Notes: generated by a model from the sequence alone, not told the origin. 64,000 bases of DNA from Marinococcus sp. PL1-022 (GCF_033845285.1 NZ_JAWXCX010000001.1:759495-823494), one strand, 5' to 3'; positions 30,255 to 38,669 are shown, counted from the first letter of the stretch. Translations and numbers: made by a program.

Positions 30255-31130
30255 ATGCGGATTGCAGCAGTGGAACAAAACGGCCATTCTTTTCTTGCCG
30301 GATACGATGAAGAATTTGATGTGTATGTCGATTTAGAAATTGGGGAAAACGGGGATTTGAGAAAATGGCTCGAAGAAACCGTCAACGGAAAAGCCCTGCT
30401 TGTAGAGCGGTGGCAGGATTATGCAGAAAGCCGTCATCAATTCAAAACGTATGCTTCGGAAAATGTAAAAGTACTTCCGCCGGTTAAGAGGGAAGGGCAG
30501 AACATTATCTGTATCGGAAAAAATTATGCTGATCATGCTGCGGAAATGGGTACGCAAAACGCTCCAGAGGCCCCGCTGGTGTTTACGAAATCGTCTTCCT
30601 CGTTAATCGCGGATGGTGAGATTATAGAATTGGACGAATCATTTACAAACGCTCTGGATTATGAAGGGGAAATAGCGGTAGTGATTGGAAAAGCCGGACG
30701 GAGGATATCAAAAGAAAATGCAATGGATCACGTATTCGGCTACACGTTGTTCAATGATATTACTGCCCGGGATGTACAAAGGCGTCACCAGCAGTTTTTC
30801 CTTGGAAAAAGCGGGGACACGTACGGCCCTATCGGCCCGCATGTTACTGTCGGTCCTTCCGGCGAGCCGTCAGATTGGAAGCTGGAAACTTATGTAAACG
30901 GGGAGAAAAGGCAATCCGGAAGTATGTCGGACCTTATTTTTGATATTGCAGAGCTGATCGAGCAATTATCCAAAGGCATGACGCTCAGACCCGGTGATGT
31001 TATTGCTACAGGCACCCCGGCTGGTGTCGGCTCAGGGTTCAATCCGCCTAGGTATTTAAAGGACGGAGATGCGGTAGACGTTCATGTGGAGGCGATTGGT
31101 ACGCTCTCCAATAAAGTGAAAAAAATATAG
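30255..31130 (+). CDS. Fumarylacetoacetate hydrolase (FAH) family protein, YisK-like
   Basis: The 291-residue protein has an N-terminal subdomain and a FAH catalytic domain with CIGKNYADHAAEMG, LDYEGEIAVVIGKAGR (metal-binding Glu), FNDITARDVQRRHQQFFLGKS and GDVIATGTPAGVG. This resembles B. subtilis YisK, which decarboxylates oxaloacetate; relatives hydrolyse acylpyruvates. The metal ligands (Glu, Glu, Asp) appear complete. SD AAGGAGGAAA precedes the ATG. It ends just one base before the end of the convergent PucR-type gene. Confidence 0.87.
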   Translation: MRIAAVEQNGHSFLAGYDEEFDVYVDLEIGENGDLRKWLEETVNGKALLVERWQDYAESRHQFKTYASENVKVLPPVKREGQNIICIGKNYADHAAEMGTQNAPEAPLVFTKSSSSLIADGEIIELDESFTNALDYEGEIAVVIGKAGRRISKENAMDHVFGYTLFNDITARDVQRRHQQFFLGKSGDTYGPIGPHVTVGPSGEPSDWKLETYVNGEKRQSGSMSDLIFDIAELIEQLSKGMTLRPGDVIATGTPAGVGSGFNPPRYLKDGDAVDVHVEAIGTLSNKVKKI

Positions 31131-31131
31131 C

Positions 31132-32031
31132 CTACGCAATACCCGAGCCGTACTGTGTTTGAAGCAGCATAAATAGCGGGGCAGCGTGCAGAAACTGTTT
31201 GACGTCGATGCCGATCCGTTCTGTTATTTTGTCGAGCCGGTATTTCAGCGTATTTCTGTGCAGGTGAAGCCTTTTGGCGGTGGCGCTGCTGTTTAAGTTT
31301 TCCAGGAAGAAAGTATAAAGAGTATGCATTAATTCTTCATCCTGCTCGAGGCCGCTGAGAGCATAATGGAGCAATTCTTTTTTAGAGAACCGGGTATTTT
31401 CAACCATATGAATGCAGGGCAGTGCTTCAAAGGGGGCAAAGGAACGCCTGGAGGGCTGCTGCTCCTGAAGAAAAGAAAACATTTCCTGTTCCTGCTGATA
31501 AATTAAACGGATGTTTTCGCTGCGGTATATCTTCCTTCCGTAATAGACAGAAGCATCGACCATCGTGTCGCCCATCAGCAGGCCTGATAATTCCTGGGCC
31601 TCAAACACTTCCTCCTCGTCTGAGTCATCATCCGGGATAACAGCGAGAAGCTTTTCATCCCCGAGGACGGTAAGGATGACTGCACGCTGGTAATATTCAA
31701 GCAGGGTATCGTAAATATCGTTTTTCCAGCGATGAAGGCTGGAGCCTTCAAGAAATAAAAAACGAAACGGGTTGGGGATCTGCTCGGGAAGCGTATCGCT
31801 TTTTGCCTGAAGATAGGCCGCCCACGGGGAATATTCCCGGGCGCCAGGGGAAACAGGCACAAGCATAGTTTCAAGCAGCTGCTTCTCCCTGGTGGAGAGG
31901 GAATGAGTGGGAAAAGCCATTTGTGTACCGTCCGGAAGTCTGTAATAAAGGTGGTGTCCGGGCTGGCTGATTTCCTGCCATTGCTCCTCGGGCACTGCTT
32001 CTGGAAATAGCGAAATAATATCATTATACAA
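31132..32031 (-). CDS. PucR/CdaR-type transcriptional regulator
   Basis: The 299-residue protein ends with the PucR-family C-terminal HTH: AKRLHLHRNTLKYRLDKITE (residues about 255-280) followed by GIDVKQF. The N-terminal 220 residues lack a recognisable GAF or diguanylate-like domain, though TMVDASVYYGRKIYRSENI is conserved-looking. PucR-family members activate purine, sugar-acid or amino-acid catabolism in response to metabolites. The target may be the adjacent FAH hydrolase, but the evidence is only proximity. TTGTATAATGA upstream (near 32025) is its own coding start. Confidence 0.82.
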   Translation of the reverse strand: MYNDIISLFPEAVPEEQWQEISQPGHHLYYRLPDGTQMAFPTHSLSTREKQLLETMLVPVSPGAREYSPWAAYLQAKSDTLPEQIPNPFRFLFLEGSSLHRWKNDIYDTLLEYYQRAVILTVLGDEKLLAVIPDDDSDEEEVFEAQELSGLLMGDTMVDASVYYGRKIYRSENIRLIYQQEQEMFSFLQEQQPSRRSFAPFEALPCIHMVENTRFSKKELLHYALSGLEQDEELMHTLYTFFLENLNSSATAKRLHLHRNTLKYRLDKITERIGIDVKQFLHAAPLFMLLQTQYGSGIA

Positions 32032-32158
32032 GCTGACCGCCTCCTATTCTTACATTATTGTATCAGACACGGATTATTCTAAGGTACAAGACTTTTAACG
32101 AATCAATGGATAGGTGGTAGAATGAACCAGAAAGCTAAAATAGAAAGGATGAATAAGA

Positions 32159-32530
32159 GTGGCTTACGAATTAGAAGGAATCCGTCAGCTGGATGTAGAC
32201 GAGCTGAAAGAGCAATATAATAACGGTAAAAAAACACCGATCATGATTGATATAAGAGAGCCGGGCGAATACGAGGAACGTCATATACCGGGTGTACCTC
32301 TTCTTCCGATGAACCAGGTCCCGGAAGTGATCGATCAGTTTAAAAAAGATGAATCATACGTATTTATCTGCCGAAGTGGCTCGAGAAGCCAGCATACGGC
32401 CCAGTATTTTCAGGACAATGGCATTGAAAATGTTTATAATTTTGCCGGCGGAATGCTCGCCTGGGATGAGGAAACGAATTCCGGCATGGAAAACCCATTA
32501 AAGGACGTAAACGATTTGTATAAAAAATAA
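32159..32530 (+). CDS. yqhL: Rhodanese-domain protein, YqhL-like
   Basis: The 123-residue single-domain rhodanese has the active-site Cys71 in FICRSGSRS, the DIREPGEYEERHIPG motif and the C-terminal NFAGGMLAWDEE. Single-domain rhodaneses transfer sulfane sulfur in persulfide chemistry; B. subtilis YqhL has the same layout. GTG 32159 has AAAGGATG about 10 bases upstream. A terminator follows immediately. Confidence 0.88.
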   Translation: MAYELEGIRQLDVDELKEQYNNGKKTPIMIDIREPGEYEERHIPGVPLLPMNQVPEVIDQFKKDESYVFICRSGSRSQHTAQYFQDNGIENVYNFAGGMLAWDEETNSGMENPLKDVNDLYKK

Positions 32531-32538
32531 TTACGAAG

Positions 32539-32572
32539 AAGCTGCAGATTAATTTCTGCAGTTTTTTATATA
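32539..32572 (+). terminator. Terminator after the rhodanese gene
   Basis: GCTGCAGA pairs with TTCTGCAG around TTAAT, followed by TTTTTT. Confidence 0.83.
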
Positions 32573-32633
32573 ACAGCTTCCATAGTTTTCACTAAAAAAG
32601 CTTACCGTCTCTTCTTCTCTATAAAGATGAAGG

Positions 32634-32658
32634 GTTTAGTATTAACTGATTTGGGAAA
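32634..32658 (+). promoter_or_regulatory. SigB-type promoter of the 104-aa membrane protein gene
   Basis: GTTTAG (32634-32639) preceded by AGG, 13 bases, then GGGAAA (32653-32658). This fits the relaxed SigB consensus GTTTAA-N12-15-GGG(A/T)A(A/T). It lies 51 bases upstream of the next ATG. Confidence 0.62.
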
Positions 32659-32708
32659 TAACGAAAAAGAGCATTGAATTCAGTTGAGCGAAACAGGAGG
32701 CGTATTGT

Positions 32709-33023
32709 ATGCAGAAAAATAGTATTTTATGGACCGTATTGACAGCACTGATTGTTGGCGCAGCCGTTTATTTTCTTAAAGACGGAGAAACAAGAGCGCA
32801 GGTGAAGGACGTATCAAAACGTACAGCAGCCAAGGTAGGCGGCAAAACAAAAGAAGAAGAAGATAAAGAATTGAATGAAACTGTAGGTAACCCGAATCCG
32901 CAGGATTTTGAAGATAACAAAATGGTTTCTGAAGGTGCTCAGTACTCTGTCCTTCATTACGAAGAAGCAGAGGAAAAAGAGGAAGAGCCGCTCCGGACAG
33001 CAAAGGAAAAGGATGAAAAATAG
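32709..33023 (+). CDS. Small membrane-anchored acidic protein, stress-type
   Basis: The 104-residue protein has one N-terminal membrane helix (ILWTVLTALIVGAAVYFLKDG), a short basic stretch (DVSKRTAAKVGGKTK) and a very acidic tail (EEAEEKEEEPLRTAKEKDEK). The helix-basic-stretch start is reminiscent of YtxH-type proteins but the rest differs, so I leave it unassigned. SD AACAGGAGGCG is present. A SigB-type promoter suggests induction by general stress. Confidence 0.7.
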   Translation: MQKNSILWTVLTALIVGAAVYFLKDGETRAQVKDVSKRTAAKVGGKTKEEEDKELNETVGNPNPQDFEDNKMVSEGAQYSVLHYEEAEEKEEEPLRTAKEKDEK

Positions 33024-33030
33024 GCAACAG

Positions 33031-33080
33031 AAGGACAGCTGTCGAAGTGCTTAATGCACGCAGCTGTCTTTTTTTGTTTC
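33031..33080 (+). terminator. Terminator after the small membrane protein
   Basis: GACAGCTG pairs with CAGCTGTC, enclosing a nested GTGCTTAATGCAC stem, followed by TTTTTTT. Confidence 0.87.
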
Positions 33081-33187
33081 TGAAGCTGATTGAAGGAAAT
33101 GGAAGGCTTCTGTCTTTTCAATGATTGCTTTACTGGGGTACAATATTCAGAGTGTACTACTATAACGGCTGTAAAGGATGAAATGGC

Positions 33188-33943
33188 ATGATTACTATCG
33201 AAAAGCAAACAATCGCAGATATTCCCAGCCTGCATATCTCGAAGCAGGCAGACAAACATCATCCGCAGCCGACGGTTTTATTTTGGCACGGCCTTGGCAG
33301 CAGCAAAGAACAGAATCTTTCCTTTGCCTATTATCTGGCAGAAAAGGGAATACGGGTCGTGCTTCCGGATGCTCTTTATCACGGAGAACGTGAGGGCGAT
33401 ATGGATGCCGGCAGAAGAACCTATGCGTTTTGGGATATTGTCATGCAGGCGGTGGAAGAAACCGAAGCTCTGCTGAATGAAATGACTACATATGAATGGA
33501 TTGACAGCGGCCGGGTATACGTTTCCGGTACGTCCATGGGAGGAATTATTTCATGCGGGGCACTCAAGTCATTCGAGTGGATCCATGGAGGCATGATTCT
33601 GATGGGATCGCCGTCCTGGAAAGCGATGGCCGAAGAACAGATTCGGTCATTGAAGAAAACACCTGACTGGGTGCTGTCGGAACGCGAAGAGCAGGAGCTG
33701 TTGGATAAACTGGCTGCGTATGATCTCTCTCTTGACCCCGCCAAAGTGGAAGCAAAGCCTATCTTTTTTTGGCACGGGAAAGAAGATGACGTTGTACCCT
33801 ACGAATTATCGTATCGTTTTTATGAGCGTCTTCCAGAGAGGGAGTCCTCGTGGCAGGCTTATTATCTGCAGCAGGAAGCAGGGCACAAAGTAACGAGAGA
33901 AGGAATGATTGCTGCTTCTGAATGGGCCTCTTCCCATATTTAA
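33188..33943 (+). CDS. Alpha/beta hydrolase (esterase), YitV-like
   Basis: The 251-residue protein is an alpha/beta hydrolase with the nucleophile elbow GTSMGG (Ser near residue 119), the oxyanion FWHGLGSSKEQ segment, a catalytic Asp candidate in FFWHGKEDDVVPYELS and His in EAGHKVT. The whole resembles B. subtilis YitV in length (255 aa) and motifs (LPDALYHGEREG). The substrate is unknown. It is 30 bases upstream of the YitT-family gene; in B. subtilis yitV and yitT also lie near each other. Confidence 0.85.
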   Translation: MITIEKQTIADIPSLHISKQADKHHPQPTVLFWHGLGSSKEQNLSFAYYLAEKGIRVVLPDALYHGEREGDMDAGRRTYAFWDIVMQAVEETEALLNEMTTYEWIDSGRVYVSGTSMGGIISCGALKSFEWIHGGMILMGSPSWKAMAEEQIRSLKKTPDWVLSEREEQELLDKLAAYDLSLDPAKVEAKPIFFWHGKEDDVVPYELSYRFYERLPERESSWQAYYLQQEAGHKVTREGMIAASEWASSHI

Positions 33944-33973
33944 AGCAAGCGTGCAGTAGAAAGGAGGACATCT

Positions 33974-34819
33974 ATGCTTACAAGCCATTCATCTATCGTA
34001 TCGGAAGTCATACGCGTCCTGGTTATCGTATTCGGGGCGTTGATTATGGCAGTGGGCCTGAATTTGTTTTTGGAGCCGGCAAATGTATTTGCGAGCGGAG
34101 CCACGGGGATTGCGCAGATTATTGCAGGTTTTCTGCCGCTCTCCACAGGGGTACTCTTGTTTTTAATTAATATACCGATTGCTATGCTCGGCTGGTTTAA
34201 AGTAGGACGGCTGTTTACGTTCTACAGCTTTTTGCACGTAGCACTGACGACATTTTTTCTTGACCTTATACCTATCACCGAACTTTCAGGAGACATTTTA
34301 TTAAACAGTGTCTTCGGCGGTGCGATTACAGCCGCCGGAGCTGCGGTAGCCTTAAAATGGGGGGCTTCTGCGGGCGGACTGGATATTGTGGCCCTGGTAT
34401 TGGCCCGTATGGGGGACCGCCCGGTCGGCACGTATTTCATGCTGCTGAACGGGATTATCGTTATAGCGGCCGGCTTTCTGTATAACTGGGAAAGTTCTTT
34501 ATACACCCTCGTAACGCTCTATGTCGGCTCAAGGGTCATAGATACTATTCATACACGGCACGTAAAGCTGACAGCTTTAATTGTAACGAAAAATCCGGAC
34601 GAGATGCGCGATGCTATTCATGAAAATCTGACCAGGGGGATCACACGAATTCCGGCCCGGGGAGGATTTGATGCGAGCGAAAAAGAAATATTAATGACAG
34701 TGATTACAAGGTATGAAATGTACACGCTTCAGCAGGTGGTTCAGGAAGCAGATCCGGAGGCATTCACAAACATTATTAACACGACAACTGTGTTTGGTCT
34801 GTTCCGGAAAGACGACTGA
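33974..34819 (+). CDS. YitT-family membrane protein (DUF161 plus DUF2179)
   Basis: The 281-residue protein has five or six membrane segments in the first 175 residues (VIVFGALIMAVGLNLFLEPANVFASGATGIAQI is the family start), then a cytosolic DUF2179 domain (residues about 205-275: VKLTALIVTKNPDEM, LTRGITRIPARGGF, YTLQQVVQEADPEAFTNI). YitT-family proteins are common in bacilli, often in several copies; their transport role is unproven. SD AAGGAGGAC precedes ATG 33974. Confidence 0.9.
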   Translation: MLTSHSSIVSEVIRVLVIVFGALIMAVGLNLFLEPANVFASGATGIAQIIAGFLPLSTGVLLFLINIPIAMLGWFKVGRLFTFYSFLHVALTTFFLDLIPITELSGDILLNSVFGGAITAAGAAVALKWGASAGGLDIVALVLARMGDRPVGTYFMLLNGIIVIAAGFLYNWESSLYTLVTLYVGSRVIDTIHTRHVKLTALIVTKNPDEMRDAIHENLTRGITRIPARGGFDASEKEILMTVITRYEMYTLQQVVQEADPEAFTNIINTTTVFGLFRKDD

Positions 34820-34847
34820 TCAAAATAAAAGCCGGGAAGTGAGAGAG

Positions 34848-35318
34848 ATGGCCGTGAAAAAGTGGTTAGCTGCAGTAATAGCCTGTTTCTGTATGCTTTC
34901 TGCTGCTGCGTGTGGCAGCGGACAGACTGCTGAAGAGCCTTCCGCCGCTAGTCTGGAAGCTTCAATGACAAAAAATAATTGGGAGCTTACCGGTAATCTG
35001 GACACTGAAAACAACACCTGGCATTTGGAATTTGAAAATACGGGCAGCGAAGAAATGAAGCTGGATTTTCCGGACGGCCAGGAAATAGAAGTTATTATTA
35101 CAGAAGAAGGCGTTTCCGAACCAGTTTATAGTTATTCGGAGGGAAAGGTATTTACGCAGGCGGAGAAATCTGTGGAAATCAGCGCCGGAAACATACGAAG
35201 GTGGGACGGGGAGCTTGATGCAGATCTTCTCGACTCTGAAAATTCGTACCGGGCAGAGTTTCGGATCCTTGCTGAAAACCTGGACGCCCCGGCCTTGAAA
35301 ACGTCCGAAAATCCGTAA
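34848..35318 (+). CDS. BsuPI-domain lipoprotein
   Basis: The 156-residue protein has a signal peptide and lipobox LSAAAC (Cys near residue 21), then a BsuPI-type beta domain: LEFENTGSEEMKLDFPDGQE, VYSYSEGKVFTQAEKSVEIS, IRRWDGELDADLL. BsuPI is the intracellular proteinase inhibitor fold of B. subtilis; secreted lipoprotein versions have unknown function. Start 34848 is chosen because the longer frame overlaps the YitT gene and lacks a signal peptide. The terminator lies at the stop. Confidence 0.82.
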   Translation: MAVKKWLAAVIACFCMLSAAACGSGQTAEEPSAASLEASMTKNNWELTGNLDTENNTWHLEFENTGSEEMKLDFPDGQEIEVIITEEGVSEPVYSYSEGKVFTQAEKSVEISAGNIRRWDGELDADLLDSENSYRAEFRILAENLDAPALKTSENP

Positions 35319-35348
35319 AAGCAGGAGTTGGCAGAGCTCCTGCTTTTT
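35317..35348. terminator. Bidirectional terminator between the BsuPI lipoprotein and azlD
   Basis: AAAGCAGGAG pairs perfectly with CTCCTGCTTT over a TTGGCAGAG loop region. T-runs occur on both sides. Confidence 0.85.
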
Positions 35349-35352
35349 AGTA

Positions 35353-35655
35353 TCAATAAATAAAATAAGCAGCAAAAGAAAGAAAGCCAATGGTACCGCA
35401 AATGACAGCAGTGAACCTGCCGCCTGTAAAAGCGATCAAAAGGGCAATGCCGAGGCCGAGCAGACCGAACCAGGGATCAGGCGGGGAACGCAGGGCCCCG
35501 GGGAGCAGGAGGGCTCCGAGCGCTGCGTACGGGATGAGCTGAAGTGCCTGCTGCACGGAAACGGGCAGGCGGTTAATATTTAACGAAAAGAAAGGAACAA
35601 CTCTCGTGACGTATGTAATAACGCCCATTCCAATGATTAAAAGAAGCATATTCAT
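35353..35655 (-). CDS. azlD: Branched-chain amino acid export subunit AzlD
   Basis: AzlD is the small partner of AzlC in exporting branched-chain amino acids or their analogues. This 100-residue protein has three or four membrane segments and the family motif VTRVVPFFSLNINRLP near the start. It overlaps azlC by 4 bases (ATGA), reading downstream of it. Length is typical for AzlD. Confidence 0.9.
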   Translation of the reverse strand: MNMLLLIIGMGVITYVTRVVPFFSLNINRLPVSVQQALQLIPYAALGALLLPGALRSPPDPWFGLLGLGIALLIAFTGGRFTAVICGTIGFLSFAAYFIY

Positions 35656-36362
35656 GACTGACTCTCCTTTTTATGCTGAAAGGAACTGACATATACGACA
35701 ATAATGACTGAGGCTGTCATTGCTGCTGGAATAGCCCATCCCGGGGAAAGCCAGAGCCCAAGAAACGTGTTGACAGCTGCGCTTAAGCCAGCGGTGTAAA
35801 GAGCCATACGGTATTTTAAAATGGCAGGAAACAGCAGCGCTGCAAAAAGGGCGTACAAGGCAAAATCCATGCTGATCTGCAGAAAACCGGGGAAAAAGGC
35901 ACCAAAATAATAGCCGGCACATGAAAAAATGATCCAGCTGATATATGCTGCCAGAAAGATTCCAATTCCAAAATTTACTGTCGTTTTCTTCCTTTTGGCG
36001 GAGATCAGCGCGAAGACTTCATCGGTTAAGCCAAAGGCTAAGACGCCCTGCTTCCATTTAGAAGCAGAGAAAAGAATTTGTTTGACGGAAGCGCTCATTA
36101 ATAAATGCCGGATATTTATGAGAAACGTAGAAATCCAGATGCTGTACAACCCCGCCCCGGCCGTAATCAGTCCAATAGCCATATACTGGGCAGCACCGGA
36201 GAAAATTATAATACTCATAAGTGCAGTTTCAAAAATGGACAGGCCGCTGTTGGCACCAAGCAGACCAAATCCCAAAGCAACTGGAATATATCCGGCAGCG
36301 ATAGGAAGCCCCTGAATAAGGCCGCTGTTCCAGGAATGATCTAGTGCAGCTGTATTGCTCAT
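35652..36362 (-). CDS. azlC: Branched-chain amino acid export protein AzlC
   Basis: The 236-residue membrane protein shows the AzlC motifs GLIQGLPIAAGYIPVALGFG, FSGAAQYMAIGL and LINIRHLLMSASVKQ, with about six or seven membrane segments. AzlCD exports branched-chain amino acids; mutants in B. subtilis azlB derepress it and resist 4-azaleucine. ATG 36362 is used since AAGGAGGG lies 5 bases upstream; GTG 36368 overlaps that SD. It is divergent from an XRE-cupin regulator, the usual AzlB-like local control. Confidence 0.92.
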   Translation of the reverse strand: MSNTAALDHSWNSGLIQGLPIAAGYIPVALGFGLLGANSGLSIFETALMSIIIFSGAAQYMAIGLITAGAGLYSIWISTFLINIRHLLMSASVKQILFSASKWKQGVLAFGLTDEVFALISAKRKKTTVNFGIGIFLAAYISWIIFSCAGYYFGAFFPGFLQISMDFALYALFAALLFPAILKYRMALYTAGLSAAVNTFLGLWLSPGWAIPAAMTASVIIVVYVSSFQHKKESQS

Positions 36363-36380
36363 AATCACCCTCCTTTTTTA

Positions 36381-36411
36381 TTATATTATACTTTTGTATG
36401 TTATATTATAC
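36381..36411. repeat. Direct repeats in the azlC-regulator intergenic region
   Basis: TTATATTATAC occurs at 36381-36391 and 36401-36411, exactly 20 bases apart (two helical turns), in the 64-base gap between the divergent starts. They overlap the likely -10 elements of both promoters and are candidate operators for the XRE-cupin protein. Confidence 0.55.
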
Positions 36412-36426
36412 AACAGAGGTGAAAAA

Positions 36427-36993
36427 ATGAAAGAATCCATTGGAAAAGAAATCGGCAAAACGTTACGTCAGCTTCGTCATGAGCGCGGTTGGAGCCTGGA
36501 CAGACTGGCTGAAGCAACAGGGGTGAGCAAGCCAATGCTTGGACAGATTGAACGCGGGGCATCGAACCCGACCATTACGACAATGTGGAAGATTGCAGAA
36601 GGGATGGGCGTAGGGTTTTCTACTTTTTTGCAGAAACAGCGTCCGGACATGGAATTTGTTTCCGCTGATGAAGCTGAATGGCTTGAAGGGGAGAACGGCT
36701 ACGCGGTCCGGAATATTTTTTCCAAACACGAACAGGCTCCGGTCGAATGGTATGAATTTGTGCTGGCTGCAGGAGGGAGCCATTACTCTTCTGCCCACCC
36801 ATTTGGAGTAGAGGAATACATTTTTGTGCACGAAGGGCGTATGGAAGTGCAGACCAATGAGGAAAGTAAACAGCTAATGAGGCCGGAGGACGCGCTTCGT
36901 TTCCGGGCGGACCATAACCATGCCTATATTAATGCCGGCCCGGAAAAAGTGAAGGGTGTGCTTATGCTTTTTTATACGGCTTACCGGCAATAA
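36427..36993 (+). CDS. XRE-family regulator with C-terminal cupin domain
   Basis: The 188-residue protein has an HTH_3 domain (residues about 10-65: IGKTLRQLRHERGWSLDRLA, GVSKPMLGQIERGASNPTI) and a C-terminal cupin barrel (FGVEEYIFVHEGRMEVQTNE; RPEDALRFRADHNHAYINAG). Such regulators often control divergent amino-acid exporters of the AzlC type. ATG 36427 has GAGGTGA at 6-base spacing; the longer frame starts within the operator region. It is presumed to respond to a small ligand in the cupin. Confidence 0.9.
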   Translation: MKESIGKEIGKTLRQLRHERGWSLDRLAEATGVSKPMLGQIERGASNPTITTMWKIAEGMGVGFSTFLQKQRPDMEFVSADEAEWLEGENGYAVRNIFSKHEQAPVEWYEFVLAAGGSHYSSAHPFGVEEYIFVHEGRMEVQTNEESKQLMRPEDALRFRADHNHAYINAGPEKVKGVLMLFYTAYRQ

Positions 36994-37022
36994 AAAAGCC
37001 TTCCCACTTGAAGGGAAGACAG
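36993..37022. terminator. Terminator between the XRE-cupin and GNAT genes
   Basis: CTTCCC pairs with GGGAAG (extended to GCCTTCCC with one mismatch) around ACTTGAA. A/T tract on the left side is short. Confidence 0.65.
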
Positions 37023-37025
37023 GAG

Positions 37026-37478
37026 TTAAAAACGGAAGCCGTAGCGCTTGGAAATAACGTCGTAAAAGCCGAGGGAATTATACAATGCTTTTGTGGCTGC
37101 GTTGTTCACTCCGGTTTCCAGCTCAATGCCCTTGATGTCATTATGCTCGGCCCAGTAAATAATTTTTAACAGCAGTTTCTTGGCAATACCCCGGTTGCGG
37201 TACTGCTGATCCACGTAGAGATCATTCAGCCAGACATAATAGCCCCCCTTTTCAAGACTGATGCCAATATTTAAAAAAGCAGCTCCCACAATCTTTTCTT
37301 CTGTTTCGGCTACAAAAATATGCGCGGTGGAGTCGGAATCAAGGGAAAGATCGATAGCCCGCTGCAGAAAGCGGTAAGCATCCTTCATGCCGATGGAATC
37401 CATCTGCCCCATGAGCAGATCTGCTATTTGATTTCTCACGTACTGTTCGGTATCTGTAGGTACTTTATACACCTGCAT
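37026..37478 (-). CDS. GNAT-family N-acetyltransferase
   Basis: The 150-residue protein has the GNAT fold: IVGAAFLNIGI strand, YVWLNDLYVDQQYRNRGIAKKLL (motif A with Q/RxxGxA acetyl-CoA loop), and ELETGVNNAATKALYNSLGFYDV (motif B). The substrate cannot be predicted. ATG start is supported by AAGGATGTG upstream on the minus strand. It is 34 bases downstream of the HAD gene on the same strand and probably co-transcribed. Confidence 0.88.
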   Translation of the reverse strand: MQVYKVPTDTEQYVRNQIADLLMGQMDSIGMKDAYRFLQRAIDLSLDSDSTAHIFVAETEEKIVGAAFLNIGISLEKGGYYVWLNDLYVDQQYRNRGIAKKLLLKIIYWAEHNDIKGIELETGVNNAATKALYNSLGFYDVISKRYGFRF

Positions 37479-37511
37479 CGTTTGAACACATCCTTATTCA
37501 AAATCACGCGT

Positions 37512-38348
37512 CTAATTTTTAAAAAGCACCGGGTCGTATGCAGAAAGCTTTAACCGCTCTTCTAAATAATGGGCGATGCCGTCTTCTTCGTTTGTGCCAA
37601 TAACTTCATTTGCCACTGATTTCGTATCTGTACTGGCATTCCCCATGGCAAGCCCCGTTCCGGCGGCTTCAAGCATTTCCAGATCGTTATCCTCATCCCC
37701 GAAAGCAATCACATCCTCCATCGTAAGCCCCGCATAAGCAGCGACTTTTTCGAGGCCGTTTGCTTTATGATTTCCCTTTTTAATAATTTCAATCATATGA
37801 TGAGGCTCTCCCCACGAGCGTTGGTGCATGCCCTGGGCTTCGCTGGATGAGAGCAGTTCCTGCAGGCGTTCAGCTGTGCCTTCCTGGGGATATACAAGCA
37901 GGGAGGTAGGAGAGTTCGGAAGCACTCTTTCAAGCCTTCCTGCTCCGGTTACCGGCCCCTGGAAAGCCAGAAGATCAATAAAGGATTCGTCATGCTCATC
38001 CATGTACACGTCGTCGAGCACTTCGGCGAGCATGTTTTGAACATTTAACGTCCGGCATGTCTCGATTACTGTCCGGGCAAGATCCAGATCAAGCGGTTCA
38101 TGGAAGGAGCGGAAAGAGTGGTCGGCCGGGTGGTGCACATACGCTCCGTTAAAATTAACGATAGGCGTGGAAAGGCCGAGCTGCTGGTAGTACATTTTAC
38201 TCGCCCGGTATGGTCTGCCGGTAGCAATAGCTATTGTGTGTCCGGCATGTTTAGCCTGCTGGATTACTTTCCAGGTCTTTGTGGAAATCGTTTTATCATC
38301 TTTTAGAAGCGTCCCGTCTAGATCAAGAGCTATCAAATGTTTTTTCAT
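37512..38348 (-). CDS. Cof-type HAD-IIB hydrolase (sugar-phosphate phosphatase-like)
   Basis: The 278-residue protein has the HAD motifs: I, ALDLDGTLLKDD (nucleophile Asp near 9); II, ATGRPYR; III, Lys in HKANGLEKVA; IV, AFGDEDNDLEML. The C2B cap lies between. This is the Cof/YwpJ group, which dephosphorylates sugar phosphates or nucleotide-derived phosphates with broad specificity. B. subtilis has several paralogues; I cannot assign one. SD AAGAGGTTT precedes the ATG. Confidence 0.92.
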   Translation of the reverse strand: MKKHLIALDLDGTLLKDDKTISTKTWKVIQQAKHAGHTIAIATGRPYRASKMYYQQLGLSTPIVNFNGAYVHHPADHSFRSFHEPLDLDLARTVIETCRTLNVQNMLAEVLDDVYMDEHDESFIDLLAFQGPVTGAGRLERVLPNSPTSLLVYPQEGTAERLQELLSSSEAQGMHQRSWGEPHHMIEIIKKGNHKANGLEKVAAYAGLTMEDVIAFGDEDNDLEMLEAAGTGLAMGNASTDTKSVANEVIGTNEEDGIAHYLEERLKLSAYDPVLFKN

Positions 38349-38616
38349 AAAAACCTCTTCTTTCCTGATGGAAATATAAATGTAGGCTTACGTCTGTATA
38401 GAAACAGCGTCGTTAAACACGATCCGCTCTTTATTTTACTGGAACACAAGCAAAAAGAAAAGAAAAGGAATACCGGTGACATGAGAAAACAGATATAAAA
38501 ATTTCAGCCATTTATACATTAATTGTACATTTTCATACATAAACTATATTCTCCGAAAAAAGGCTGAACAAATAGAAAAAGCTTAATAAACTCAGCTTGT
38601 GACGGAAAAGAAAAAA

Positions 38617-38669
38617 TATGAATAAAAAATAAAAATACAGTTGCATTAATATATATTCAGACTTATAAT
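38617..38669 (+). promoter_or_regulatory. Arginine-operon promoter with two ARG boxes
   Basis: TATGAATAAAAAATAAAA (38617-38634) and, in inverse orientation, CTGAATATATATTAATGC (38643-38660) fit the AhrC/ArgR ARG-box pattern nTGAATnnnnATTCAn. The promoter is TTGCAT (38641-38646), 17 bases, TATAAT (38664-38669), so the second box covers the -35 and spacer. The rest of the 366-base gap (38349-38714) is AT-rich; another loose ARG-like motif is at about 38515-38540 and no gene is seen. Confidence 0.78.
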
